Shown here: piece by piece, positions 25,090-33,852 of the stretch
Position numbering within the stretch: position 1 is the stretch's first letter
How the letters are laid out: every line of letters begins with the position of its first letter
From: Martinezella dioscoreae
Lineage (GTDB): Bacteria > Pseudomonadota > Alphaproteobacteria > Rhizobiales > Rhizobiaceae
NCBI RefSeq assembly: GCF_009176305.1
Contig: NZ_BLAJ01000019.1
Location: 1-50,695, forward strand
Direction of reading: 5' to 3'
Length of the DNA: 50,695 bases
Translations under genes and position numbers: made by a program
Notes under the pieces: generated by a model
The model's input: the letters and a program-made list of their open reading frames with translations, nothing else
The model's database searches: none
Told to the model about the DNA's origin: nothing

Positions 25090-26037
25090 TCAAAGAACGG
25101 GTGTCGGCAGCGCCTGGCCGGCGAAATGAGCGGCGAGATTGTCGCGCACGAGCTTACCCATGGCCTTGCGCGTCTCGACCGTGCCGGAGGCATGGTGAGG
25201 CTGCAGCAGCACATTGTTCAGCGCCAGGAAGCGCGGATTGAGTTTCGGCTCGCCTTCGAAGACGTCGAGCGCTGCCGATCCGAGCTTGCCGGCCTCCAGT
25301 GCGTCAAGGAGTGCCTCTTCGTCTATATTGGACGCGCGGGAGATGTTGATCAACATCCCTTCCGGGCCGAGCGCCTCGATCACCTTATGACCGACAATAT
25401 GCCGCGTCGCCGCTGAAGCGGCGAGCGTGACGAACAGGAAATCCGATTGTGTCGCGAGCTCGACGGGATCGGCCACGAAGGTCATGTCGGAGGCGTAGGA
25501 TTTCGCCTCGACGTCCGAATAGGCAATCTGCATGTCGAAGCCCTTCAGGCGTTTGGCGACTTCGAAGCCGATGCGGCCAAGACCGAGCACGCCGGCACGC
25601 CGCCCCCAGACGCGGCGCTTGAGGGGATAAAGCCCCTTTTGTGCCCAGCTGCCGTCACGCACCCATGTCTCCGCACCGATCATGCCGCGCGACAGGCAGA
25701 GCATCATCGCAATTCCCAAATCCGCGACATCGTTGGTCAGGACGTCGGGGGTGTTGGTGACGCGAATGCCACGCTCGCGGCAGGCCTGCAGGTCGACGGC
25801 ATCGAAGCCGACGCCATAGACCGAAATGACTTCCAGTTTGGGGCAGGCCTCGATCATGGCGCGGTTGGCACCGAGTTCGCCGCGTGTCGCAATACCCCTG
25901 ATCGATGGTCCGACCTCGGCGAGCAATTTGTCCTTGTCGGCAGCCTCGAAATAGCGATGAACCTGGAACGCTGCGTCGAGCGGCTCTTGATCCCATTGCG
26001 GGTAGGGGCCAATCTGCAGGATCGGTGGTTTGTTCAT
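25090..26037 (-). CDS. D-2-hydroxyacid dehydrogenase (2-ketoaldonate/glyoxylate reductase type)
   Basis: 315 aa. Substrate domain and Rossmann domain of the D-isomer-specific family: GLGRIGFEVAKRL for NAD(P), ISRASNIDEEALLDALE with the catalytic Arg, EGEP with the Glu, and LQPHHASGT with the His. Bacterial members close to GhrB reduce 2-keto-D-gluconate, hydroxypyruvate or glyoxylate. Here it is the first gene of the leftward operon with the idonate dehydrogenase; a role as 2-ketogluconate reductase fits the setting. The ATG at 26037 has GGGAGGA about nine bases upstream; an in-frame ATG at 26046 is directly on that site and was rejected. Confidence 0.87.
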   Translation of the reverse strand: MNKPPILQIGPYPQWDQEPLDAAFQVHRYFEAADKDKLLAEVGPSIRGIATRGELGANRAMIEACPKLEVISVYGVGFDAVDLQACRERGIRVTNTPDVLTNDVADLGIAMMLCLSRGMIGAETWVRDGSWAQKGLYPLKRRVWGRRAGVLGLGRIGFEVAKRLKGFDMQIAYSDVEAKSYASDMTFVADPVELATQSDFLFVTLAASAATRHIVGHKVIEALGPEGMLINISRASNIDEEALLDALEAGKLGSAALDVFEGEPKLNPRFLALNNVLLQPHHASGTVETRKAMGKLVRDNLAAHFAGQALPTPVL

Positions 26038-26052
26038 CTTACGCATCCTCCC

Positions 26053-26081
26053 TTGACATCAAATGTTATCGATAACATAAA
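26053..26081 (+). promoter_or_regulatory. promoter with operator in the spacer, for the idnO operon
   Basis: TTGACA (26053-26058), 17-bp spacer, CATAAA (26076-26081). The operator copy 26064-26077 fills the spacer and the start of the -10, so repressor binding would block it. A similar arrangement with TTGACG is found at the ABC transporter operon. Confidence 0.6.
26064..26077. promoter_or_regulatory. LacI-type operator copy 2
   Basis: Perfect TGTTATCGATAACA flanked by A and T, between the divergent hydroxyacid dehydrogenase and idnO-like operons. Confidence 0.88.
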
Positions 26082-26122
26082 CTAGGGAGGCGACCAATGT
26101 CGAGAAAAAAACGGAGGAAACG

Positions 26123-26881
26123 ATGTCTCTTGGTCTTTTCGATCTGAAAGGGCGTCGTGCCCTGGTGACGGGTTCTTCTCAAGGTATCGGGCTTGCTCTC
26201 GCCAAGGGCCTGGCGGCTGCTGGCGCCGAACCGGTGCTCAACGGCCGCGACAAGGAAAAGCTTGCCAAGGCGGCTGAAGACTTTGCAGGCAAGGTGCATG
26301 TGCTGCCATTCGATGCCACTGATCACGAGGCCGCGCGTCGAGCCGTGGATGCGTTCGAAGCCGAGACGGGGGCGATCGACATTCTCGTCAACAATGCCGG
26401 CATGCAGTTTCGCACACCGCTGGAGGATTTTCCCGCCGATGCCTTCGAGCGGCTTCTGCGGACGAACATCTCGAGCGTCTTCAATGTTGGCCAGGCGGTC
26501 GCTCGTCATATGATCAAGCGCGGCGCCGGAAAGATCATCAACATCGCAAGCGTGCAGACGGCGCTGGCGCGGCCCTCGATTGCGCCATACACGGCAACCA
26601 AGGGCGCCGTCGGCAATCTGACGAAGGGTATGGCGACGGATTGGGCGAAGCATGGGCTGCAATGCAACGCCATCGCGCCCGGTTATTTCGATACGCCGTT
26701 GAACGCAGCTCTCGTTGCAGATGCCGATTTCTCCGCGTGGCTCGAAAAGCGCACGCCGGCCGGCCGCTGGGGCCGCGTCGAAGAACTGGTCGGCGCCTGC
26801 ATCTTTCTTGCTTCCGATGCCTCCTCTTTCGTCAACGGTCATGTGCTCTATGTCGACGGCGGCATCACAGCTTCGCTTTGA
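26123..26881 (+). CDS. idnO: SDR oxidoreductase, gluconate 5-dehydrogenase-like
   Basis: 252 aa, length as E. coli IdnO (254). Rossmann TGSSQGIG near the start, NNAGMQFRTPLEDF, and catalytic Ser (IASVQ) with Tyr-Lys (YTATKGAV). IdnO reduces 5-keto-D-gluconate to D-gluconate with NAD(P)H. Together with the idonate dehydrogenase and gluconokinase this completes a route from L-idonate to 6-phosphogluconate. GGAGG lies upstream of the ATG at 26123. The next gene begins 7 bp after its stop. Confidence 0.86.
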   Translation: MSLGLFDLKGRRALVTGSSQGIGLALAKGLAAAGAEPVLNGRDKEKLAKAAEDFAGKVHVLPFDATDHEAARRAVDAFEAETGAIDILVNNAGMQFRTPLEDFPADAFERLLRTNISSVFNVGQAVARHMIKRGAGKIINIASVQTALARPSIAPYTATKGAVGNLTKGMATDWAKHGLQCNAIAPGYFDTPLNAALVADADFSAWLEKRTPAGRWGRVEELVGACIFLASDASSFVNGHVLYVDGGITASL

Positions 26882-26888
26882 TGACGCA

Positions 26889-27392
26889 ATGCAGCGCCGC
26901 TTCGTCATCATGGGCGTCAGTGGCTGTGGCAAGTCGTCCGTTGGCTCGGCGCTCGCAACGCACATTGGCGGCATCTATGTCGATGGCGATGATCTTCATC
27001 CCGTGGCCAACGTCGCCAAGATGAGCGCCGGCATTCCTCTTACGGATGCCGATCGATGGCCCTGGCTCGACAAGATCGGTCAGCGCCTGACCTTGCCGGA
27101 TGAGATCGCGCTGATTGGATGTTCGGCGCTGAAGCGCATTTATCGTGACCGGATCCGCGAGGTCGTCGGCGCGCCGGTTTCCTTCATTCATCTCGCCGGT
27201 ACGAGGGAAACCATTCTGAAACGCATGCAGGCAAGGCGCGATCACTTCATGCCGCCGGCTTTGCTCGACAGTCAATTTGCCGCGCTGGAGCCGCCGGGCG
27301 CCGACGAGCGGGCGATCACCGTCGATATCGATCAGCCGCTGGATCAAGTTGTGGCGGCCATCTTAATTGCATTGGAGGAGACGCAATCATGA
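26889..27392 (+). CDS. gntK: gluconokinase
   Basis: 167 aa, P-loop kinase with Walker A GVSGCGKSS at residue 9, VDGDDLHP and MSAGIPLTDADRWPWL, typical of GntK. It phosphorylates D-gluconate to 6-phosphogluconate, which enters the Entner-Doudoroff pathway. The start ATG at 26889 follows the idnO stop by 7 bp, and its stop overlaps the next gene start (ATGA), so translation is coupled. It is the clearest evidence that this island handles gluconate. Confidence 0.93.
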   Translation: MQRRFVIMGVSGCGKSSVGSALATHIGGIYVDGDDLHPVANVAKMSAGIPLTDADRWPWLDKIGQRLTLPDEIALIGCSALKRIYRDRIREVVGAPVSFIHLAGTRETILKRMQARRDHFMPPALLDSQFAALEPPGADERAITVDIDQPLDQVVAAILIALEETQS

Positions 27393-28276
27393 GCAGCAAG
27401 GTGGCGCTGATCGGCGCCGGTGCAATGGGCGGAGCGATCGGCGCTCGCCTGGTGGAGACGGGCAACCAACTCACTGTCTTCGATCTCGACAAGGAGAAGG
27501 TCGCGGCACTGACTGCAAAAGGCGTCACGGCTTCCGCCAGTGCGGCGACCGCTGCTGCCGTTTCCGATTTCGTCATCCTCAGCCTCAATTCGCCGAAGAT
27601 CGTCCATGCCGCCGTTTTCGGACCTGAAGGTGTTGCCGCAGGTGCCAAGCCGGGCACGCTGATCATCGATATGTCGTCGATCGACCCCGATGCGACAAAG
27701 GCCCTAGCCGCAGAGGCTGCGGAAAAGAGGCTGCGCTGGGTGGATAGCCCGCTATCCGGTGGGGCGCCAAAGGCCCTGATCGGACAATTGACGCTGATGG
27801 CCGGCGGCAGCGAGCAGGATGTCACCGATGCACATAAGGTTCTGCGCCATGTGGCCTCGAACTACACGCATATGGGTCCCGTCGGTGCGGGCCAGACCAC
27901 GAAGCTCATCAATCAGGTTCTTTGCGCCTTGAATTTCCTCGCCGTCGCCGAAGCAACGCAACTGGCGCTCGATGCCGGCGTCGATGCCGCGAAAATCCCG
28001 CAGGCGCTGAAGGGCGGACGGGCCGACAGCGCCATCCTGCAGGAATATATGCCGCGTTACGTTGCCAAGGATTATCGCCGCACGGGCCGCATCGACAATA
28101 TGGTCAAGGATCTGAACGGCGCTCAGGATCTGGCCCGCAGGACCAATACCGCCATGCCGCTGACGGCGGTTTGTGCCGAGATACACCGCATGCTGACGGC
28201 TTCCGGGCTTGGCGGTGAGGATCAGGCCGCGCTGATGGAATTCTTCAAAGGGCCGAACAAGGAGATCGCCGGATGA
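27389..28276 (+). CDS. beta-hydroxyacid dehydrogenase (3-hydroxyisobutyrate/tartronate semialdehyde reductase family)
   Basis: 295 aa. NAD(P)-binding GAGAMGGAIGARL at the N-terminus, DSPLSGGAPKALIGQLTLMAGG substrate motif in pieces, and the catalytic Lys in GAGQTTKLINQ. The family oxidises or reduces beta-hydroxyacids, for example tartronate semialdehyde to glycerate (GarR) or 6-phosphogluconate-like compounds. Its exact substrate in a gluconate regulon is unclear. It overlaps gntK and the EthD-like gene by 4 bp (ATGA) on each side. Confidence 0.85.
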   Translation: MSSKVALIGAGAMGGAIGARLVETGNQLTVFDLDKEKVAALTAKGVTASASAATAAAVSDFVILSLNSPKIVHAAVFGPEGVAAGAKPGTLIIDMSSIDPDATKALAAEAAEKRLRWVDSPLSGGAPKALIGQLTLMAGGSEQDVTDAHKVLRHVASNYTHMGPVGAGQTTKLINQVLCALNFLAVAEATQLALDAGVDAAKIPQALKGGRADSAILQEYMPRYVAKDYRRTGRIDNMVKDLNGAQDLARRTNTAMPLTAVCAEIHRMLTASGLGGEDQAALMEFFKGPNKEIAG

Positions 28277-28605
28277 TTACCCGATACGCATTATTCGAAG
28301 GCAAGGTCAAAGACGGGGAGGCAGAGGCGTTTCGAACGGCTGTCATGGAAACCATTCTGCCGAAGTGGAAGCAGTTTCCAGGGGCCCTCGACGTGCGGGT
28401 TACCTTTGCCGAGGCCCGAGATGAAGGTGCCCCGGAGTTCCCGATGATTTTGGCCGTGAACTATCCGGATATGGCCGCCGTGGAGAAGGCGCTTGCAAGT
28501 CCGGTGCGCACGGAGGCACGTGCTGCGACGGAAGCGGTTCTCTCGCGCTTTTTCGAGGGGCGCATCCATCATCATGTGACGCTGGCGCATGAGTTCCAGC
28601 TCTAG
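28273..28605 (+). CDS. small EthD/Dabb-like protein
   Basis: 110 aa. The pattern MITRYALFEGKVKDGEAEAFRT, then ARDEGAPEFPMILAVNYPDMAAVEKAL, resembles ferredoxin-like (EthD, ABM, Dabb) domains: a strand with a charged opening, then AVNYPDMAAVEKAL. Such proteins are often small enzymes or accessory isomerases. Its function here is unknown. It is the last gene of the coupled operon; the LacI regulator follows 135 bp further. I identify the fold by pattern only. Confidence 0.55.
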   Translation: MITRYALFEGKVKDGEAEAFRTAVMETILPKWKQFPGALDVRVTFAEARDEGAPEFPMILAVNYPDMAAVEKALASPVRTEARAATEAVLSRFFEGRIHHHVTLAHEFQL

Positions 28606-28715
28606 TGGGGCTGCGGCGACCCGTTTCCGACACGGACCCGCCCTGGCGATTTACTCGCTTTGCGGCATAGCTGAAAGCGCCTCTTGCTATTCTAGGAAGA
28701 GGCATACTACTCTGA

Positions 28716-28729
28716 TGGTAACGATAACA
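28716..28729. promoter_or_regulatory. LacI-type operator copy 3 (degenerate)
   Basis: TGGTAACGATAACA, three changes from the perfect palindrome and with an intact right half (CGATAACA). It ends 10 bp before the start codon of the LacI gene, suggesting autorepression. Confidence 0.6.
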
Positions 28730-28739
28730 TAGGCCATTG

Positions 28740-29759
28740 ATGAGTAACGATCGCAAAACGCCGACTATGGCAGACATAGCCCGCGTCATGGGAGTTTCTC
28801 CCATGACCGTGTCGCGTGCCTTCAAGGCCGATAGCCTGGTCAGTCCGGAGACGCGCGAGGCGATCCTGCGAACGGCGGAAGAGCTGGGCTATGTTTTCGA
28901 CAGCACAGCATCCAACCTGCGTTCGCAAAAGTCCGGCTTTGTCGCCGTTACCATTCCATCCATCAACAATGCCAACTTCGCAGATACGGTCGGCGGCCTC
29001 TCGGACACCTTATCCAAGCGGGACATGCAGATCCTGCTTGGCTATACGAACTACGATGTCGAAGAGGAGGAGCGGCTGATCGAGCAGCTGCTGCGCCGCA
29101 AGCCGCAGGCGATCGTCGTGACCGGCGGCACGCATACGCAGCGAGCGCGCAAACTTCTGCAGACAGTTGCAATCCCCGTGATCGAGACTTGGGATATCCC
29201 GACCGATCCGATCGGCCATTATGTCGGCTTTTCCAACCGAGCCGTCATGCGCGATATGGTCGATCATTTCGTCGCACTCGGCTGTCGCCGCATCGCTTTT
29301 ATCGGCGGTGACGTCCAGCGGGATTCACGCGGCAGCGAACGCAGGCTCGGTTTCATTGCGGCGATGCAGGCACATGGTCTTGATGCATCGAGATTGATCG
29401 CGGCCGGATCGCCGCCGATCTCGATGCGGGAGGGTGCCAATGCCATGGCGAAGCTGATCGAGCTCTATCCCGATACGGAAGCTCTCGTCTGCGTCTCGGA
29501 TCTTGCCGCCTACGGTGCGCTGACCGAATGTCGGCGGCTCGGGATTCCGGTGCCGGAACGCTTTTCCATCGGTGGTTTCGGCAATTATGAAATCGGCGAG
29601 GTCTGCGTGCCGACTTTGACGACGATCAATGCCTTCGCGCGTGAGATCGGCGAGCGGACTGCACAATTGATCCTGGATATTCTCGATGGCACGCAGTCGA
29701 TTCCTGATGTCAGGATCTTGCCGCAACTGATTGCACGCGATAGCAGCCGCCAAGCTTAG
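28740..29759 (+). CDS. LacI family repressor, gluconate/idonate type
   Basis: 339 aa. The N-terminal helix-turn-helix (MADIARVMGVSPMTVSRAFK) and hinge (STASNLRSQKSGFVAV) are followed by the periplasmic-binding-like effector domain. The ATG at 28740 is directly preceded by a TTG; a weak AGG is the only ribosome binding candidate. Its DNA-reading helix carries the VSPMTVSR form used by GntR-like LacI proteins, and the operators around it match GntR/IdnR-type sites. It very likely represses the surrounding lactonase, dehydrogenase, kinase and transporter genes. The inducer is predicted to be gluconate or a related aldonate. Confidence 0.9.
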   Translation: MSNDRKTPTMADIARVMGVSPMTVSRAFKADSLVSPETREAILRTAEELGYVFDSTASNLRSQKSGFVAVTIPSINNANFADTVGGLSDTLSKRDMQILLGYTNYDVEEEERLIEQLLRRKPQAIVVTGGTHTQRARKLLQTVAIPVIETWDIPTDPIGHYVGFSNRAVMRDMVDHFVALGCRRIAFIGGDVQRDSRGSERRLGFIAAMQAHGLDASRLIAAGSPPISMREGANAMAKLIELYPDTEALVCVSDLAAYGALTECRRLGIPVPERFSIGGFGNYEIGEVCVPTLTTINAFAREIGERTAQLILDILDGTQSIPDVRILPQLIARDSSRQA

Positions 29760-29776
29760 TGTTGTTGTCGAATGAT

Positions 29777-29802
29777 GTGGCCCGGCCTTTAAGCTAGGCC
29801 AC
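29777..29802. terminator. hairpin between convergent LacI and ABC operons
   Basis: GTGGCC (29777-29782) pairs with GGCCAC (29797-29802), with an additional GGCC/GGCC-like interior. It lies between the LacI stop and the end of the binding protein gene. No T-run, so it may work in both directions weakly. Confidence 0.45.
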
Positions 29803-29816
29803 CCCCGTCACTGGGA

Positions 29817-30911
29817 TCACTTACCCCAGATCTTCTTATACTCGTCCTTATAACCGTTGTCTGGATCGAAGGTGTTCTTCGGGCCGCCATCGGATTGGAT
29901 ATTGTCTGCCGTCACGACGTGTAGCGGTGAGAGATAGCCGGACCATTTTTCACCGGCGAAGGCACGATTGAGTTCATCGACCAATTGCCAGCCCTGGAGA
30001 TTAAGGGGTTCGGCAACCGTAACCTTCTGGAATTGACCGGCGCGGATGCGCTCATAGGCCGATTGCGAACCGTCGCCGGCAGCGACGTTGATCGGCGCAT
30101 CGGTGCCGCTCTTGCCGGCGGAGGCGAGTGATGGACCCATGAAATCGAAATAGAGGTCGTTGATCGCAAGCGAATGCGTCCAGCTGTCACCGTATTTCTG
30201 AAGGAGGGATGTCGTGAGCTGCGGCATGCGCTGCGATGTCTCGGCAATCGGAGTATCGACATATTCGAGAACCTTGCCGCCCAGACGCTCGATCTCCTGC
30301 TTCATCTTGTCGGCCTTGGCGATCGCGATCGCATAGGTGGAGTCGGTGAAGATGATGACGCCCGGCTTGCCCTTGGCATCGACGAATGCCCAATCGGCGG
30401 CAGCCTTCGAGACCTCCATGGCGTCGGTGCTGACATTGGCGAAGAGCCCATTCTTGTCGTCGGGGCCGATCACCGGGCCGGCATGCCAGGCGACCAGAGG
30501 GATTTTGGCGGCCTTCGCCTGTTCCAGCGCAGGGGCCTGTTCGACGGCATCGAAGCCGTCGATGATGATGCCGGCGGGCTGCAGCGCTATCGCCTGACCG
30601 AAGGCCGCTGTACGGCCGCCGATGGAGCCCGCGCCATCGAGAACCTTCACCTCCCAGCCGATCGCCTTCGCCGCTTCCTCGACACCGTTGCTGACGCCGA
30701 GAATGCCGCCATTCTTGAGATCGCCCGCGAGCACAACGATGGTCTTGCCGGTCTGCGCCTTCGGGCCTGTCGTCGGGCCGTCCCATTTGGTGACCGGGGT
30801 TGCGTATTTATCGACGACGGCCTTCGCATCCGCCAACGGATCGGCATAGGCCTGGCCGGCGCATAGCACCAGGATCGCCGTCGTGCCCTGCAGGAATTGT
30901 CTACGGTTCAT
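29817..30911 (-). CDS. sugar ABC transporter substrate-binding protein (CUT2), with Tat-type signal
   Basis: 364 aa. The leader MNRRQFLQGTTAIL contains the RRxFL twin-arginine motif followed by a hydrophobic stretch ending at AYA, so export by Tat is expected. The mature protein is a RbsB-type periplasmic binding protein (QTGKTIVVLAGDLKNGG, GIIIDGFDA, DGSQSAYERI). It should bind the sugar or sugar acid handled by the regulon. The ATG at 30911 has AAAGGGAGGAG upstream. It is the last gene of the leftward operon with permease and ATPase. Confidence 0.88.
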   Translation of the reverse strand: MNRRQFLQGTTAILVLCAGQAYADPLADAKAVVDKYATPVTKWDGPTTGPKAQTGKTIVVLAGDLKNGGILGVSNGVEEAAKAIGWEVKVLDGAGSIGGRTAAFGQAIALQPAGIIIDGFDAVEQAPALEQAKAAKIPLVAWHAGPVIGPDDKNGLFANVSTDAMEVSKAAADWAFVDAKGKPGVIIFTDSTYAIAIAKADKMKQEIERLGGKVLEYVDTPIAETSQRMPQLTTSLLQKYGDSWTHSLAINDLYFDFMGPSLASAGKSGTDAPINVAAGDGSQSAYERIRAGQFQKVTVAEPLNLQGWQLVDELNRAFAGEKWSGYLSPLHVVTADNIQSDGGPKNTFDPDNGYKDEYKKIWGK

Positions 30912-30951
30912 GTCTTCTCCTCCCTTTGAACATTCGAACTTCAGATGATCT

Positions 30952-32022
30952 TCATTTCTCCGCCGGCTTGGCGGAAAGTTGCGGCGCCTGGGCGGGGGCC
31001 ATGCGTCCTGCATGGCTGCGGCGGCGCTGGGCGTAACCGGCAATACCGATCGCGACGAGCAGGGTGACGCCATTGAATAGAGGCTCGACATAGAAGGAGC
31101 CGCCGAACTGCTGGATGCCGGCAATACCGACTGCCAGAATGATGACGCCGATCATCGTGCCCCAGACGTTGACGCGACCGGGCTTGATGGTGGTCGATCC
31201 GAGGAATGCGCCGACCAATGCAGGCAGAAGATATTCGAGCCCGACGCTTGCCTGGCCAATGCGCAGCTTGGAGGCAAGGAGGACGCCGGCAATGGCGGCA
31301 AGTGTTCCCGAGGTAACGAAGGCGCCGATGACGAAGCGGCGAACGGGAATGCCGTTGAGCGCGGCAGCCTTTGGATTGGCGCCGATCGCATAGATATAGC
31401 GGCCGATCGGCAGATATTCGAGGACGATCCACATGACGAAGGCAAGCGCCAGGACATAGATGCCGGTGATCGGCAGGCCGAAGACCATCGTGCCGTTCAG
31501 CGCATAAAATCCCTGCGGCAGCATGCCCACGACCTGCCGGCCGCCGGTATGCCAGAGTGCGATTGCATAAAGAACAGTGCCCGTGCCGAGCGTTGCGATG
31601 AAGCTATCGATCTTGGCAATCTCCACCAGCAGGCCGTTCAGAAAGCCGGTCAGTGCGCCAAGCGCGATGACGATCAAGACGGCAACCGGCCAGGGCAGGC
31701 CGAACATCGTCTGAAGGCTGATCGCCAGCACATGCCAGAGCACGATGCCGTAGCCGATGGTCAAATCGATGCGCCCCGCCGCCATCGGGATCATTGCCGC
31801 CAGCGACAGGATGGCGATGATGGTCTTGTCCGAAATGATCGAACGCAGGTTGAGCATTGTCGGGAATGTCTGCGGCAGCAGAATGGAGAAAAGCAGGATC
31901 AGGAAGACTGTCAGGATGACGAGGCCATAGACGGGCAGCAGGCGCTGGATCTTCTGGCCGAGGCTCATGGCCGAAAGCTCGGCGCGGGTCGGTTCAAGCG
32001 CGTTGGATTCGATCGATTGCAT
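30952..32022 (-). CDS. sugar ABC transporter permease (CUT2/RbsC type)
   Basis: 356 aa with about 8-10 membrane helices. The RbsC-like EAA region is replaced by the family pattern IYAIGANPKAAALNGIPVRRF, plus RIDLTIGYG early and GSTTIKPGRVNVWGT late. It is one subunit of a homodimeric channel in the inner membrane. The ATG at 32022 has CGGAGGAG upstream. The gene lies between binding protein and ATPase genes (40 and 16 bp spacing). Confidence 0.9.
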   Translation of the reverse strand: MQSIESNALEPTRAELSAMSLGQKIQRLLPVYGLVILTVFLILLFSILLPQTFPTMLNLRSIISDKTIIAILSLAAMIPMAAGRIDLTIGYGIVLWHVLAISLQTMFGLPWPVAVLIVIALGALTGFLNGLLVEIAKIDSFIATLGTGTVLYAIALWHTGGRQVVGMLPQGFYALNGTMVFGLPITGIYVLALAFVMWIVLEYLPIGRYIYAIGANPKAAALNGIPVRRFVIGAFVTSGTLAAIAGVLLASKLRIGQASVGLEYLLPALVGAFLGSTTIKPGRVNVWGTMIGVIILAVGIAGIQQFGGSFYVEPLFNGVTLLVAIGIAGYAQRRRSHAGRMAPAQAPQLSAKPAEK

Positions 32023-32038
32023 GGTGTTCTCCTCCGGT

Positions 32039-33535
32039 TCAGGCCGCTTCGGATGCAGATGCGGCAGCGATGACCGCCGGTGTTGTAAGGTCGGCACCGC
32101 TGAGTTCGCGCACGATCCTCCCGCGCGAAAACACCAGGGCACGATGGCAGATATGAGCGATTTCCTCGAAATCGGTGGAGACGACGAGAACGGCAAGGCC
32201 AGCCTCGACGGCCTCGGCGATCAACCGATAGATGTCGGCCTTGGCGCCGACATCGACGCCGGCGGTCGGATCCTCGGCGATCAGCAATTTGCGGCCCGTC
32301 GCCAGCCATCGTCCTACGACCACCTTTTGCTGATTGCCGCCAGATAGGGCTTCGATGGCAAGGCTCTGATCGTTAGGCCTGAGGCCGACACGGCTTCCAA
32401 GCGAATAGGCAGCTTCTGCTTCGCGGCGTGGAGACAGGAACGAAAACAGGCTTCGTCCGGAGGCGCCGGGGTTGAGGAAGGTATTTTCGCGCAGGCTGAG
32501 CGACATGGCGACGGATTCTTCCGTCCGATCCCTGGCGATCAGGCCGATGCCCGAAGCCATCGCGGCGACGGTGCTGGAAAGGTCGGGTGCGACACCATTC
32601 AAGCGAACGCTGCCCTGCGATGGCTCGCAACCGAATAGCGCCCGTCCGATCAATTCCTGACCGGCGCCGCGCAGGCCGACGAGCCCGAGCAATTCGCCCT
32701 GTCGGATATCGAAGGACACAGGTCCTGCGCCGCGGCAGGTGAGCTCTTTTACGGAAACGATGGCAGGCCCGGCGCTTCTTTCCGCCTTGACGAAGAGCTG
32801 GTCCGCCTTGCGCCCGACGATCATGCGGATGAGCTCATCCGGCGTCGTCTCGGAGACTGGCTTCTGGCCCACCAGCTGACCGTCGCGCAGGACTGCAACC
32901 CGGTCGGCGATGCGGAAGATTTCATCGAGCCGGTGCGAGACATAGATCATGGCCACGCCGCGCTCTTTCAGCGGGCGGATGGCGGCAAAGAGCTTCTCGA
33001 CTTCATCGGCGGGCAGGCTGGCCGTGGGTTCGTCGAGCACCAGCACGTCGGCTTCGACTGCGAGTGCGCGGGCGATTGCGACCAGCGACTTCTCGGTGCG
33101 GGTCAGCTCCTGTACGCGGGTCGACGGATCGAAATCGCAGCCGACGAGCTTCAGTGCCTCGGCGGTACGCCGCTCCGTGGCGCGCCAATCAATCAGCCGT
33201 CCACGCAGAGAATAGCCCTGGGCGAGCCCGACATTTTCGCCGACCGTCATCCATTCGATCAGGCCGAGATCCTGATGGATAAAGGCGACCGGCTGGCGCT
33301 GATTGGGTTGCGGCGGGCGATGATGATAGGGCTTGCCGCGAAACAGGATCTGCCCGCCATCCGGCTTGTAGATGCCTGCCAAGGTCTTGATGAGCGTCGA
33401 TTTGCCCGCGCCATTCTCTCCGAGAAGCGCGAGAATTTCGCCCCGCTGCAGGTCGAGAGATACGTTCGACAGCGCGCGTGTTCCGCCAAATTCCTTGGTG
33501 ATATCGGAAAATTCGAGCAGCTTTCCGTTGTCCAT
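32039..33535 (-). CDS. sugar ABC transporter ATP-binding protein (two-domain, CUT2)
   Basis: 498 aa with two ATPase halves. Half one: Walker A GENGAGKST, Walker B VLVLDEPTA, but an altered signature (LTRTEKSL). Half two: degenerate Walker A (LVGLRGAGQE), intact signature LSGGNQQKV, and LLIAEDPTAGVDVGAK. This is the usual CUT2 asymmetry, here with an unusually eroded first signature. The ATG at 33535 follows GGGAGGAG. It is the first gene of the operon, 35 bp downstream of operator copy 4. Confidence 0.92.
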   Translation of the reverse strand: MDNGKLLEFSDITKEFGGTRALSNVSLDLQRGEILALLGENGAGKSTLIKTLAGIYKPDGGQILFRGKPYHHRPPQPNQRQPVAFIHQDLGLIEWMTVGENVGLAQGYSLRGRLIDWRATERRTAEALKLVGCDFDPSTRVQELTRTEKSLVAIARALAVEADVLVLDEPTASLPADEVEKLFAAIRPLKERGVAMIYVSHRLDEIFRIADRVAVLRDGQLVGQKPVSETTPDELIRMIVGRKADQLFVKAERSAGPAIVSVKELTCRGAGPVSFDIRQGELLGLVGLRGAGQELIGRALFGCEPSQGSVRLNGVAPDLSSTVAAMASGIGLIARDRTEESVAMSLSLRENTFLNPGASGRSLFSFLSPRREAEAAYSLGSRVGLRPNDQSLAIEALSGGNQQKVVVGRWLATGRKLLIAEDPTAGVDVGAKADIYRLIAEAVEAGLAVLVVSTDFEEIAHICHRALVFSRGRIVRELSGADLTTPAVIAAASASEAA

Positions 33536-33570
33536 CCTGCTCCTCCCAAAGCTTCGATGGGAGGAGGCTA

Positions 33571-33584
33571 TGTTATCGATAACA
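33571..33584. promoter_or_regulatory. LacI-type operator copy 4
   Basis: Perfect TGTTATCGATAACA flanked by A and T, upstream of the ABC transporter operon (start 33535). On the - strand TTGACG lies at 33593-33588, so the operator again fills the promoter spacer. Confidence 0.88.
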
Positions 33585-33852
33585 TTCCGTCAAGTGGTTC
33601 AAAGGCATCTGAGGAATACTCAGGCACTTGGCGCCGGCGCACACGAAAGTCGGCGTATTAGCCGAGGTTTTGGTTTAGGTATAAAATATATTCCTGAAGG
33701 TCGGATCATATTATGAAATAATATAAGTGTAATCAAAATGTATACAGCGAGGAGATGCTGATATATCCATATGGTTGCAATTGTAATATTTATTGTTTAG
33801 CGAATTGATTTTGTTTATCATCCAGGTTTATCTCAAATGGAGATGTGAGTGA

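Noticed and set aside
33741..33800. Very short frame after GAGGAG in the AraC leader
   Set aside because: The Shine-Dalgarno touches the ATG directly, leaving no spacing, and the peptide would be 17 residues of AT-rich codons.
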